Part shown: one piece after another, positions 12,621 through 24,480 of the stretch
Numbering within the stretch: position 1 is the stretch's first letter
How the letters are laid out: each line of letters opens with the position of its first letter
DNA from: Clytia hemisphaerica
Taxonomy: Eukaryota > Cnidaria > Hydrozoa > Leptothecata > Clytiidae
DNA length: 64,000 nucleotides
Direction: 5' to 3'
NCBI GenBank assembly: GCA_902728285.1
Contig: CACVBU010000971.1
Span: forward strand, 1,472,106 to 1,536,105
Notes under the pieces: model-generated
Told to the model about the DNA's origin: nothing
The model's database searches: none
Seen by the model: only the letters and a program-made list of their open reading frames with translations
Translations under genes and position numbers: made by a program

Positions 12621-12709
12621 CATCGGCAAATCAGGTTACTAAAAAAAATTACCCCTCGGGAAATGGATTGGGGTACAAAAACAAGGTACCGGCACGCAAA
12701 GGGTTAAGA

Positions 12710-13264
12710 TCAGTATATTTTCGAGATAGCAAAGAGGTTGTTATTTGGTTAGATAATTGCTCAGGCCAAAATAAATGCTGGACCCTTTACACTACCCTAG
12801 CTGCATTTGTTAATGCCAGTTTATGTGGTACTGAAGGGCCTGAAAGAATCACCCTCAAGTATTCTACTGTTGGCCACACTTTTATGTCAGCTGACAATTT
12901 TCATCGCATGGTAGAAAAGGAAATGAAGGAGATGGAGAAGGTGTGTGACTGGAAAGATTTCGTTGAGTGTGTTTCGAACGTTGGTAATGTTAAAGAAATG
13001 GATGTTAAGGACTTTGCTGATTATGAGCATGGCCTTAGTAAAAGCGCGGAATCGAAACAAACAAGACCACTGCTGGATACTGTTTCAGTGGCAGAATTTC
13101 GCAAAGGGTCTACGTCATTTTTCTATAAAACATCACACAATAGAAATGAAGAATTCAAAGAAGCTTTGTTCCTGAAAAGGAAAATAAAGGAATCAATTGA
13201 AAGCAAATCATACAAAGTTGCTAAAAAAATTTCAAACATATCTTCAGAAATTACAGTAAAGTAG
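12710..13264 (+). pseudogene. DDE-like transposon protein fragment (DUF7869-type), C-terminal part
   Basis: The open frame from about 12710 to the TAG at 13264 encodes VVIWLDNCSGQNKCWTLYTT, then ITLKYSTVGHTFMSADNFHR. From memory this is the signature (xLDNCxGQNKN...GHTFMSxDxFH) of a DDE-like domain, annotated as DUF7869, that is scattered through cnidarian and arthropod genomes in transposon-like genes. Intact members have several hundred residues before this point; here the sequence upstream is the unrelated 43-bp repeat, so the fragment is 5'-truncated. The frame extends back to 12470 only because the repeat happens to be open. The C-terminus (to SNISSEITVK) looks complete. The superfamily assignment is moderately sure. 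Confidence 0.6.
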
Positions 13265-15104
13265 TGTATATTTTTAAAAATTATGGTAGATTTTCAAATA
13301 TTATATAGTAGATTTTTAAGTATTAGACAATATTTTAAAAAACTATAGTATATTTGCTACAATTTTAGGCTAGATTCATAAGAAATATTTCAAGCACCCT
13401 GTATTGGAACTGAAATTACTGTCTATTTAGCTCTACGACATTTTCTGATAAAAGGAAGTAAAGTTACTTACTTTCTTTTATCACAAAACCTTGGTACTCA
13501 TTTGAAATCTAAACTTCTGACAGGTGGAAGGTCTACCGATTCCGAAATGTCATGTGGTATTCTGCTTGCCACAACCCTTTTATATGTTAATACCTTCTAT
13601 TAGTAACAAGAATAACTTACTGTGATGTCTCAGAAAGCCTTTTCTTTTCAATACCAAAAAAAACGTGTTTAATCAATTTTCTCAAATTCAAAAATTTGCA
13701 GTTACTTCCTTTTGTCATAACACGGCAGAAATATGGACACTGTCGGGTCAAGCAACGTCCTGATGTCTGCCGATGTACTCCATTTTCCACTTTTTGAGCA
13801 GATGGACACCGTTGTTGTTTTGCCATTCACAACTTGTTTGGCTTTATTGGTGTTCAATTGTGTGGTGTAAACGTTCCCATTAGGCATTTTTTCCAGACAG
13901 NNNNNNNNNNTGAGTATGTTTTGATGGTTTGGAAATATTAAAACACCAAAATTAGATACAAATTGCGTATAACTCACTCTAGCCCCTTGGATAATGAAAA
14001 TGGGATATAAGAAACTTTCGACACCTAATGCATTTCAGAAAATGCAGATAACATCTGTGACTTTAGAAGATGAGTAAAAGATATCTTAAAAGTATCTTAA
14101 AGGCCAACCAGTATTTTGGGGCCCCAAAATCAACATTGATAAAACCGAAAATTCTAAATATGAGTAACAGCAAAAATCTTGGAATTCCGTTCCTACCAGC
14201 TTGACTTGATAGTTTATAACAAAAAATTAATATCATATATTAAGATTTTCGCTGAATCAGCAAAAAAAGGCTAATTCTGTCATATTTTTGCAAAGTATAG
14301 GAAAAAAATAACTTTCAAAAGCTTAGTATTTTCAGTTCCAGTTCAGCTGTTTTTCTAAAATTTTCACAACATATTCCATACATGAATGGAACCATTTTCA
14401 AAAGAAATTGGTTTGCAGAAACTTAATTAAGAAGTCGTTAAATCAAAATTGTCATTTTGGAAATTTCTAAATTTTCAGTTTGGACTTGCATCATCGAAAA
14501 TCTTGAAATATTCTATAAAAATCGTAAATTTTACATTCATCGAGCATCGGGTCGTAAATTTAAGGGAAAATAAAATGTGTTCATAGTTTCTCCCACTATT
14601 GCCACTGGGCTTAATAATTTGATTTTAACTACGCCTACGTTTTGGGGGCCCTAAACCTGCGTTTTAACAACAAGGGATATACTGTAAAGATTTTATCAAA
14701 CAAATTTATGGTCAAAGTTTTGTATTCATATCTTAAAGAGATCTCGAGAAATCGCTGAAATTGCAAACCTACGTTTTTGCTAGCAACCTATCTTTTAAGT
14801 GATTGAAAAATACTGTTAAAATTGGAAATTTCGAAAAAGAGCTTTCGGGAAATAAAGTAGATGTTAAAGTTTTGCATGCAGCAAAGATTTTTGTAAAACC
14901 TCTTTTCTTCTAGATTTGAGAAAATTTTTAGATTTGATCGACGTTTTGGGGGCCAGATACTGTAGCTCTCATGATTTTCATTTTTATAAATCTATTTGAT
15001 CATTTAGATTTAGAAATAGTGTTCGACAAAGGTTGTATTGAACTCTCAGACCTTGAAGCGAAGAAAATATTGGTTGTTGCCGATTTTGAGGAAACTTATC
15101 AAAG
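13265..15104. other. No recognised gene; contains an assembly gap
   Basis: AT-rich sequence with a repeated GGGGGCC flavour (14120, 14645, 14948). Two overlapping minus-strand ORFs at 13617-13977 span the gap and are not recognised. The O-methyltransferase promoter must lie near the right end, but I see no clear TATA box. Confidence 0.45.
13901..13910. other. Assembly gap (10 N)
   Basis: Ten N, probably a gap of arbitrary length between contigs. Order and orientation across it depend on scaffolding. Confidence 0.99.
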
Positions 15105-16193
15105 ATGTTTTCAATGAAAAAAGCAATGTTAACAGAAGATGAAATCAAATCAGCAGTACCGCAAATTCTTGATCTTAATATGGCATTTTTCACGCAACAA
15201 TGTCTTTACACCATGGTCAAACTGAGGATTCCCGATGTCATTGGAGCTGAAACTTTATCCATGAAAGAGATTTGCCAACGCCTTGGAGAGAACGTTGACC
15301 AAGATTTGCTGTTTCGTCAAATGAGACTTTTAGCTGAAGTTGGAATTTTCGTTGAAACAGCAAGCGAAGATGGGGAAAACCAATATTGTTATAGTCTTGC
15401 ATTACAAGGGAAGTTACTGCAGACGGGGGTTGAAGGCCAACCTAGTATGGCTTGTGGTGTTCATCACTTATCGGAACAACCTGCATGGAAAGCCTGGGCG
15501 ACGTTGCCAGAAATCACCTCAGGTCAAGCCAAAGGTGAAGTTCCATTCGAGAGGGCTAACGGATAACGTGACGTCCCCTATTATAAAGAACACCCTGAGT
15601 CTGGAAAACCTTTCTACGAATTCATGTCTTTCTTTTCGTATAGTGAATTGAAAGGCATCTTAGATGAATTTGATTGGTCGGCATTCAATGGGAAAATAGT
15701 TTGCGACATCGCTGGTTGCTATGGGGTTGTTATGAAAGCGGTCAAAGAGAAATTCCCTGACATTACCACCATAAACTTTGATCTTCCAGAGGTAATTGAG
15801 AAAGCTGAGTCGATCCCAGGCGTTCAAATGGTTGCTGGAGATATGTTCGACTCTTCGACGATCCCATCATGCAATGTTGTTTTCATGAAGCACATTCTTC
15901 ACGATTGGTATGATGAGGTTTGCATCAAGATCATGAAATCTTTACACAAAGCTCTCCCTTCGGATGGCAAAGTTGTGATTTGCGATGCAATCCTTCCTAA
16001 GCCAGGTGTAACGAATCCAATTGCTAAGAGTCAAAAAAATTTGGATATGTTGATGGCAATATTCGGTGGTAAAGAGCGTAACCAAGACCAATATAGAGCC
16101 ATTTTTGAAGCATCTGGATGGAAGATTGATAGTGTTTTACCGATGACAAGCGGTGGTCCTTTAACAGGAATCATAACCACTTCCAAAGTGTGA
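15105..16193 (+). pseudogene. Plant-type O-methyltransferase (ASMT/HIOMT-like), intronless, one in-frame stop
   Basis: This is an intronless 363-codon frame, full length for the acetylserotonin O-methyltransferase/plant OMT family, which transfers a methyl group from SAM to hydroxyls of small aromatic compounds. The N-terminal winged-helix dimerisation domain (about residues 15-105) precedes the SAM fold: motif I is VCDIAGCYG (199-207, degenerate against the usual GGGxG), then DLPEVI, GDMF, and the catalytic-base region HILHDWYDE (His266). The two halves are in the same frame but codon 154 is TAA (15564-15566), in ERANG-stop-RDVPYYKEHPE, right in the conserved linker. Either the gene is dead, the stop is an assembly error, or it is read through. 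The substrate cannot be told from sequence. Confidence 0.85.
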
Positions 16194-16519
16194 AATCTTT
16201 TGATGTCATAGAGAAAATATTGAAAAACAAGACTGAAATTGATTATGATTATTTTTATATTCACGGATCAAAAATTATAATACTGCATTGGAAAAAATTT
16301 TGTTATCAATCTTTATATTTCAGTGTTTAAGAAATCGCGTTTTAAATTTTATCCCACTTTTTCAAAAAACATAAATTCTAATGCTTCGCACTGTAATTAG
16401 AGAAATGTGTTCAACTTTTTTTTCGAGCACGCGCTACATTTTTATGACGTAATCTTTTTTCCAACCAAAAAGGATTGAAGCCAAACGGTGCGATTGCAGC
16501 GCGCGTCAGTGCAGACCGG
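16194..16519. other. Downstream flank of the O-methyltransferase; nothing recognised
   Basis: AT-rich sequence with no clear AATAAA signal close to the stop codon, passing into GC-rich sequence before the next element. Confidence 0.4.
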
Positions 16520-16976
16520 CCCGGGGGGGGGGGGGCTCTCATATGATCTGGCCTACGTCATGTGCCGCGCTTAAGGGTGGGGTTTTTCAGCATCCCAAAA
16601 TGCACTGTAAGGGTGTGTTTCTGTGAGATGGCACTGCAAGGGTCGAATTTTAAAACAAAGTCAAAATAATTGTTAAAAAGAAAGGTTTTTACTTCTCGTT
16701 TGTTTGAAAAAATTTCTATTGTCTGATAATTACGGCTGACAAGAATAATTTTCTCATTTTTTCTTTGAAACAGAAAATTTCCCAAGCTTCTTCTTTCACG
16801 CAGATTACAGCTGAGAAATATAGTGCACTATAAGGGTTGGGTAAATCAAGAGAAAATGCACTGAAAGGGTGCCTTTTTTAGCCATATTGAACTGCACTGT
16901 AAGGGTACGATTTTGAAAAGCAGATTTTACGCGGCACATACCGTCGTTTCGAAATCGAGTGCCCCCCCCCCCCGGG
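16520..16976. mobile_element. CCCGGGGG-ended miniature element with internal GCACTGTAAGGGT repeats
   Basis: The ends are CCCGGGGGGGGG (left) and its reverse complement (right), followed on both sides by an inverted ATGTGCCGCG word. The flanks are direct repeats, AGACCGG plus CC, at 16513-16521 and 16977-16985 (7-9 bp depending on where the G tract starts). Inside, variants of GCACTGTAAGGGT occur about six times in the same orientation. Other such elements are at 53437-53785 and elsewhere in the window. An 8-bp duplication in the better-preserved copy suggests hAT mobilisation. Confidence 0.7.
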
Positions 16977-17171
16977 AGACCGGCCTTAAGACCCCAAGAT
17001 AATGGATCCTAAAAATCCATAATGGCGGCTTGTGGGCTAGTTTTGACGGGTTTTTTCCAAAGTGTAAACGTTTGATGACAGTTTGATGAGAAAATATTAC
17101 GTTACAACTAAGGTCACACGGGTTTCTTTCATGGCGTTCTACCACGCTCTTCTGCTTTTAGAACACCTTTG

Positions 17172-19035
17172 TTAATTTCGGCTTACCGAAAGTATTACGA
17201 TAGGCATGGTGCGGCGGCGGCGGCGATATCGGAAGAAAATTTAGAAAACGAAAGTACTTGATACGGTGGACGAACTCACTAAAATCAATTTACAAATTAC
17301 ACGCTCGTATAACCACGGAAGATCTTCGCAGGTTTTCTTTGGATTACGTCATTATATCTTTGTGTCTTTAGCTTCACAGTTTTGATTTTTCTTTATTTTC
17401 TTATAAGCATATACTTTATAAGAATCAAATCAATAATTCCTGATAGACGGTGTTATACCTTCCGGTAATTAGTTCTTACAAAGTAAACAAGGGTTGGTGT
17501 ACAATATGAGCATATTTATTTTTCTTATAAGCATTTACTTTATAAGAATCAAATCAATAACTCTTGATAGACGGTGAAATACTTTTCGGTAATTAGTTCT
17601 TACAAAGTAAACAAGGGATGGCGCACAATATGAGCATATTTATTTTTCTTATAAGCATATACTTTATAAGAATCAAATCAATAACTCTTGATAGACGGTG
17701 ATATACCTTTCGGTAATTAGTTCTTTCAAAGTAAACAAGGGACGGAGCACAATATGAGCATATTTATTTTTCTTATAAGCATTTACTTTATAAGAATCAA
17801 ATCAATAACTCTTAATAGACGGTGATATACCTTTGGTAATTAGTTCTTACAAGGTAAACACAAGGATTGGGGTACAATATGAGCATATTTATTTTTCTTA
17901 TAAGCATATACTTTATAAGAATCAAATCAATAACTCTTAATAGACGGTGATATACCTTTCGGTAATTAGTTCTTACAAGGTAAACAAGGATTGGGGTACA
18001 ATATGAGCATATTTATTTTTCTTATAAGCATTTACTTTATAAGAATCAAATCAATAACTCTTAATAGACGGTGATATACCTTTCGGTAATTAGTTCTTAC
18101 AAGGTAAACAAGGATTGGGGTACAATATGAGCATATTTAATTTTCTTATAAGCATTTACTTTATAAGAATCAAATCAATAACTCTTAATAGACGGTGATA
18201 TACCTTTCGGTAATTAGTTCTTACAAGGTAAACAAGGATTGGGGTACAATATGAGCATATTTATTTTTCTTATAAGCATATACTTTATAAGAATCAAATC
18301 AATAACTCTTAATAGACGGTGATATACCTTTCGGTAATTAGTTCTTACAAGGTAAACAAGGATTGGGGTACAATATGAGCATATTTATTTTTCTTATAAG
18401 CATTTACTTTATAAGAATCAAATCACTAACTCTTGATAGACGTTGATATACCTTCCGGTAATTAGTTCTTACAAAGTAAACAAGGGACAGCGCACAATAT
18501 GAGCATATTTATTTTTCTTATAAGCATTTACTTTATAAGAATCAAATCAATAACTTATGATAGACGGTGATATACCTTTCGGTAATTAGTACTTACAAAG
18601 TAAACAAGGATTGGGGTACAATATGAGCATATTTATTTTTCTTATAAGCATTTACTTTATAAGAATCAAATCACTAACTCTTGATAGGCGGTGATATACC
18701 TTCCGGTAATTAGTTCTTACAAAGTAAACAAGGGACGGCGCACAATATGAGCATATTTATTTTTCTTATAAGCATATACTTTATAAGAATCAAATCAATA
18801 ATTCCTGATAGACGGTTTTATACCTTCCGGTAATTAGTTCTTACAAAGTAAACAAGGGTTGGTGTACAATATGAGCATATTTATTTTTCTTAAGCATTTA
18901 CTTTATAAGAATCAAATCAATAACTCTTGATAGACGGTGATATACCTTTCGGTAATTAGTTCTTACAAAGTAGACAAGGGATGGCGTGCAATAAGAGCAT
19001 ATCTATTTTTTATAAGCATATAATTTATGAGAGTT
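17172..19035. mobile_element. Mobile element with leader and about 14 copies of a 124-bp tandem repeat
   Basis: A leader of about 225 bp starting TTAATTTCGGCTTACCGAAA and containing a (GGC)n run is followed by units beginning TTATAAGCATATACTTTATA at 17401, 17525, 17649, 17773, 17898, 18022, 18146 and so on every 124 bp to about 19030. The same leader and repeat occur at 54382-54848 with only two units, so leader and repeat travel together. No ORF is present. A tandem core behind a fixed leader is known from non-autonomous Helitron-like (Helentron/pearl) elements of invertebrates; that classification is inferred. Confidence 0.8.
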
Positions 19036-19165
19036 TTTAAAAATTAAACAACAATTGTTCTTAAATTGTAAGCTTCGTTGTTCTTGTTGTAAAATTGTTT
19101 CATCAAGGCTCGATGTAAAGTAGATTTCAGATTAGTTTCATCTACTTCTTGTTTTTCTCATTTAG

Positions 19166-19801
19166 TTCAAATTCTAGGCGAAATTTTCGAATTCAAGTCG
19201 TCTTGTTTGCTGTTGTTAAGCTTGGTCGAAGTTATACATAACACATACAAGACGATCAAACCATTCACTAAAAACTTCAATTCTCCTCTGATTTTACAAG
19301 TTGATGTTTTCATTACTGGCATTTTTGGAACAATGGTCATGTTATTATTAATGGCGCTAACTATCGACAGAGCTGTTTTTGTAAAATTGAATTTTCGTTA
19401 CCAATTCACTAAAGCTATTTTCGCCATCAAAATTGTCTTGATTTGTAGTGTGGTATTTTCAATCGTTGTAGAATTTACTTCCCAAACTAATTGTCCTGTC
19501 TTTCTTTTTTTGTTGGGTTATCATGGATTCTATTTACCTAGGATTAACAGTCACTGGCACGTCAGGGCCACCATGGCTCGGATTCGTCGCAAGTGTCCTG
19601 TACAGCTCAGGCTACACGTCTGACGCGCTTATTTACATACTGTTCGGTCGATCCATTCGAAGACATTTGAAAAGGAAACTTTTTGGTTGCTTTATTGGTA
19701 GGAGAGGAGGCTCGACTGTTTATGATGATGCTTGTGATAGAAGTAGAAGATATCGTTATACTGATAACAATACTGTTAGCACGAAAGAAAGTACCTTTTG
19801 A
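19166..19801 (+). pseudogene. Class A (rhodopsin-like) GPCR, internally deleted and frameshifted
   Basis: After a plausible acceptor (TTTCTCATTTAG, ending 19165) the first frame encodes what looks like TM2, TM3 and TM4; the TM3 end LTIDRAVFVKLNFRY corresponds to the DRY motif. From about 19523 a different frame gives a TM7-like helix, DALIYILFGRSIRRHL, with the basic helix-8 region and Cys that typically follow NPxxY. TM5, the third loop and most of TM6 are missing, and the join changes frame. So this is a broken receptor, not an intact gene; the N-terminal exon with TM1 was not found. The ligand is unknown. It lies directly after the 124-bp repeat element, whose insertion may be linked to the damage. 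Confidence 0.7.
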
Positions 19802-20404
19802 AAAATTTGTTTAGAAGTTAATTTGTTTAGTATGCTTCTTAGGTATCTCTGTTTCGTAACAGGTACATCAATTTCATTCAGGTCATACACCTGCTAATTT
19901 TTTTACAAATATTTGAGTAAATCGAAATCTCATTAAACCCAATATGAAAAAGAATTCTCTACGTAACTCGTTTTAATTTCGGAAAAGGAATTTCTTGTTT
20001 TTCTTTTTTAAGACGACCCAGGGAACATGTTACTCTCTTATTAATCTTACCTTTTAACCTATTACGAATCAACGTAGAAATGAAATAGAGACTGTTGAAA
20101 AATGACTGTTCATCTTCTCAAAGGGAAATAATTCTTATAAGCTGTGATGTCCCAGGGGTACCGAGTTTATGACCGACTGGAGATAAAGCCAAGATCGTAG
20201 TCTTGAAGTGCAAAACATGGTGTGTTGTAACCCCGAAAATTTCCACCACACTTTTGAAATCACTTTGATGACATATCGGAGATTACTTTCCAGGGGGATG
20301 AAGCCAGGATTTCTCGGTATGCTTTAAGTTGCAGAGGTATTTCTCAAATTCCTTGAAAAAGGCAAATTATTATCAATAGTATATTCTATTCATCTTTTTA
20401 ACAG
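19802..20404. other. No recognised gene; upstream flank of the first visible SYAP1 exon
   Basis: AT-rich sequence. I searched it for the BSD-domain exon of SYAP1 and did not find one. Confidence 0.4.
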
Positions 20405-22264
20405 ATCCAAAATCGCGTTCATCAGAGAGTCTCAACAAATGTGAGTTTTATTTGTGGAATTAAAAATTTTAATTAATTTTACGTGGTTTCGTTTTAAAAT
20501 TTCTAGTCACAGGAAGATTGTAATATTGAGCCACTTCTCAATGGTGTTATTCTATTCATTATTTATAATAGCTTGCAATTTTCATCTCACAAAATATATC
20601 AAACTTATCATGAGAAAGATTACATATAGGCCATCTTACGGTCCAAAGGAATCATGGGTAATCGGGACCACCGTGCTCTGATCACGACATTCTATTGGTC
20701 CAAAATTTCGAATATTTTTGTGTCTCACCAACGAGATGCTGTTAAGAGAGCTCAATCACGCCACAATTCATTTCAACCGAGAATTGGCCTATTAAGGCAT
20801 TCTCTTGTCTTGTATAGGCTTTATTGTGTATAATTACTAAAATCGTACCAGATTCAAAGGGATTTTACACGGTATTAAACATTAATTTGTTTCCTATTTA
20901 CCTTTTTGATCGTCCAGGAGTCGACGCTTTACTTAAAAATTTCAACTTCTTATTTCTTTCACAGCATCAGATAAATCAGATAGCAGTCCAACAACACAGC
21001 AAGACACATCGCAACAGATCCAACAACACGATGAACCGATACATACTGAAGACGTCGCAGGAAGTCCAACCACAAACGAATTCGCCAGTGATGCTTTTGA
21101 TGATAATGGTATGGAGTTATATGATTTTTTGATCAAAAGGTTAAAAGTTATAAAAGCAAGGGACTTAATAAGACTAGAGTTAATGCCTCCATACCTTTTA
21201 CCTCTTGGAAGCATGACTTGATAAAATTGAATAGAATAGCTTCTGTGTCCAATATATTTTGATATATAGTATGATGTATACTTAGCACCACTGCAGTCTA
21301 CGATTAATTTGGATCAATGAGACATTATGAGCCTTCGGCGTTAACGTGATCACATTAACTACCAAATCAAGAGTAACTTTTCGGTCCTTGGTTGACTTTG
21401 ATTTTGATATTTAATTCCGCTCATTTTTAATTTCGGGATTGATGGATTTGATGCCTCAGCCAGAGATCGAGATTGATGGTGTCGCGTTGGTCTCGAGTTG
21501 GTGAATCAGTCTAAAGCGCCTGATTTTCCTCTTTCTTGCACCAGTCATTCTAGACACTGTTCTTTTTGACTCTGTTGCTATTGACGAAATTATAACGCTG
21601 GCAAGAAAGGGTTTGTTGGGGGGGGAGGAATGCTCATTTTTGGGCTTTGTGCCATAGGTTTTGTCAATGATTGTGGGTTAACAATATTTTACACGATTCA
21701 TCATTTTACATGATTCATCATTTTACACGATTCATCATTTTACACGATTCATTATTTTAAGCAAACATTGCCCATGTGATTTCATTTTCTAATTCATAGC
21801 GCATTTAAGTGAAGAAGAAATGACCCAAATGTTGGGAGGGTTGAACGACAAAATAGAAGGAGAAGGCACCACAACAACAACATCCAATGATAACGATTGG
21901 GAGTTGGATAAAGAACTACAAGAAGAATTAGAGGTTGGTTCTTCTTCTACATCTCCATTTCTCGAACCTCTAAATCTCGAATGTTTCATTTAACTGGAAG
22001 GAGTTTGCTTGTTCTTTTACGTGACTTTCTCGAACTTTTTTAGTTCCCTATGTGTATTCATGTGAACGAAAATTCAGACGTCGAATCTGAGTCCCTATCT
22101 AATCAGATAACCTTTTACAGAGTGTCACGTCTTTTTAGAGTTTCGAACTTGTGAACGATGATGGAACGAAAGGAGAAAGTGATGATGACGAGGACAACGA
22201 ATGGCAGAAAGAAATTGAAGACCTCTTGGATGAAGATAATGAAAATGAAACCAAAAAGACTTGA
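20405..22264 (+). CDS. SYAP1: Synapse-associated protein 1, last four coding exons
   Basis: Exons 20405-20440, 20965-21108, 21800-21933 and 22139-22264 join with GT-AG introns and matching phases and end at TGA. The product (about 112 residues) carries NEFASDAFDD, a SEEEM helix, DWELDKELQEELE and EWQKEIEDLLDED. These follow the C-terminus of animal SYAP1 point by point (EFVSDAFD, DWEKELQQEL, NWDKEIEKML). SYAP1 is a BSD-domain protein linked in mammals to Akt signalling and neuronal/Golgi sites. The first visible exon starts in phase 1, so more exons must precede it, but the BSD-domain part was not found upstream in this window. It may lie far upstream beyond the repeat blocks, or this may be a 3' fragment. 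Confidence 0.75.
21691..21758. repeat. 17-bp minisatellite, four copies
   Basis: ACACGATTCATCATTTT and near-identical units at 21691, 21708, 21725 and 21742, in the SYAP1 intron just before the exon at 21800. Confidence 0.9.
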
Positions 22265-23262
22265 GTACGTCTAGTTAAGTGGTTATGTAGCATTCGTTTG
22301 TTCGTTCGTTCGCTCAAACTTCAGATCCCGCCCGGATAGTTGACCTGTCGGGGTGTATTTGTGAAATGGGCGAAGGATTTTCACTTGGTTGACTTTGCAT
22401 ATTCTTTAACGTAGAAGTGTAGAACTACTGTTCCTCTCATTGTGAATGTTTATGTTATGTTTGGGAGATATGAATTCACTACACTTTCATTTGTCATCAT
22501 CTGAAATGCTGGCGCGAATTTAAAAGTTTAATTTTTTTTATCGAAGTTGTATATGATTTCATGTTTTGTAGTAAATTTCGGTTCTTAGAATTTCCTTTAA
22601 AATGGTATTTATTGATCCGATTGATTACTGAATTTCAAGCAATTTAGTCAAGTTTGACGAATATAAGGCCATAAAAACCTTTTTCAATAGTCAAGATGAG
22701 AACACGATAAGAACAATTCGAGTTGAAAAAAAGACCGAAAGCAAGAGCAGCCGAGCCTCAGCAAAAATTTACCGGTTCTTATAAAAAGAGTGCATTTTTA
22801 GTGAATATCTATTTTGAATCATTAGTTTGTTTTTGAATTAGGGGGATCTTCGGTTATCTGTTTTGAATCATTCTTTGTTTTGACCCTAAAATCTAAAGGT
22901 ATCATCGTTATAATTATTTTGTAAATATTTATTATATTTTCTAAACAATTTCTAAAGTATTAATCCACAATATAGCGTGGTGTATTTCAATCACCATGGA
23001 AATCTGATCCAAAAATTTCATCTTGTGTTGCTTACTTTCTCGTGTGTCCTGACAAAGTGACGTCACTTTCAACAATAAACTTCAATTTTGATATAGACAC
23101 GTTCCTTATGTTATTTGAGAGAGATCGGTTGATAAGAGGATAGATCGGATTTCAAGGCTTTCGTTTTCTAAAATCTCATTTTTATTTTCATTGCTTTCGA
23201 AACCCACTGATAAAATCCAATAAACTGCGTATTAAAAATATAAAGCTCGTTCCCAGTCCCTA

Positions 23263-23491
23263 ACACTGTCTGCACCCCAAAATGTAGGTGAACCCCAAAA
23301 TGTAGGTTTTTAGTTTGACGTCCACTAAAACTTATTCAGTATGTGTACTGCCCGAAAACTTTTGTAATGGATAGCCTATAAGTGTAAGGTTCTTATGGGG
23401 GTGAATAAGTTGTAACAATTCCATTTTTTCCTTTCTAAAGCTTTTCTTTCACGTCAGAAGAAAAACAAAAATTTTGGGGTGCAGACAGTGT
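23263..23491. mobile_element. Short inverted-repeat element (229 bp)
   Basis: The left end ACACTGTCTGCACCCCAAAA is exactly mirrored at the right end (TTTTGGGGTGCAGACAGTGT). CCCCAAAATGTAGG also occurs as a direct repeat just inside the left end. A TA lies near each end, but the target duplication is not clear. Confidence 0.7.
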
Positions 23492-24229
23492 AGTACACTT
23501 TTTTTGAATTATGATATCGCTCATGAAAGGATCTGGGAAACGGCGAAGATTGTATCCCATTAACCAGTAAAATTGAAAAAGTGGTGCAAAGTGGCTCGGG
23601 AGAGCGAGATCAAAAATGTGAGAATACCTCATGGCGACAAGTTAGGCTTTACGCCCGTTCATAGTGAGCTTATTATCGTTTTCTCTCCATGATACCGTGT
23701 GTATTGAATATTCCTTTCAAGCATTTGTTTAAAACGACCATAACATCGTTATTAACTTGAGGATCACTAGTTATACCATAAATTGGTGATAAAAGAGATG
23801 ATAAAAAACTAGAGAGGAAAAGCATTTATAGAAATGATAATAATTTTGTCTTTCCCCTAGACAAAAGATGGACTTATTTGAACAATCTTATCAAATTTTA
23901 TCTCAACCTGTATATAGAGTAAAATGACAAATAGTTTTGTCAAAGTAGTTAAGATGAGAACTTACGTCATTAAAAGCAAACACTTTTTACAATAGTCTGA
24001 TAATATGATTGTATGGAAGTATTTAACTTCTTACCCAACATCATTTTAAATCTTATCTGCCAACCTTGTCCCCGTGTCCCAGGCTTTATTTACGCTACTG
24101 ATTGACGCCCTGGTATTGGCTGATGCAAACGAGGTTGATTTACCGCAGTATTTCGGGTATTCTGAATCCTAGGTACCCTATCAGGGATCTGCATGCAAAA
24201 GCATCCACTGAGGACCTTTTTTTAAGCGT

Positions 24230-24480
24230 TCCCCAGCAATCGTCTACCTGGAAAATTTGATCTGTTCCCCAACATTAAAAAATCTGTTTCCTATATCAAA
24301 TCCATCTGTTCCCCATCAAAAAACCAAAAATTTGCTCCAAATAATATACTCTTTTCTGGAGATTTTGATCTGTTATTCCTAGAAAATGTGCATCTGTTCC
24401 CCTATTTTGAAAAAAATGGGTTGTCTCCTGGGAGGGAGGAACAGATATTTTTGGGGAATGGCCTCGCTGGCTGCTGTTCC
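24230..24480. repeat. Block of irregular CTGTTCCCC repeats
   Basis: CTGTTCCCC or a close variant occurs about six times in direct orientation at irregular spacing, then in the opposite sense (AACAGAT, GGGGAATGG) near the right end. The layout resembles the G/C-tract elements elsewhere in the window; the ends are not defined. Confidence 0.5.

Noticed and set aside
12470..12709. N-terminal 80 codons of the long ORF before the DDE-like fragment
   Set aside because: They lie in the 43-bp tandem repeat, which happens to be open on both strands; no protein homology.
13617..13977. Overlapping minus-strand ORFs across the N gap
   Set aside because: Not recognised, interrupted by the gap, with no partner exons.
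17400..19030. Regularly spaced repeats that might suggest a CRISPR array
   Set aside because: The whole 124-bp unit is conserved with no unique spacers, and the genome is that of an intron-bearing eukaryote.
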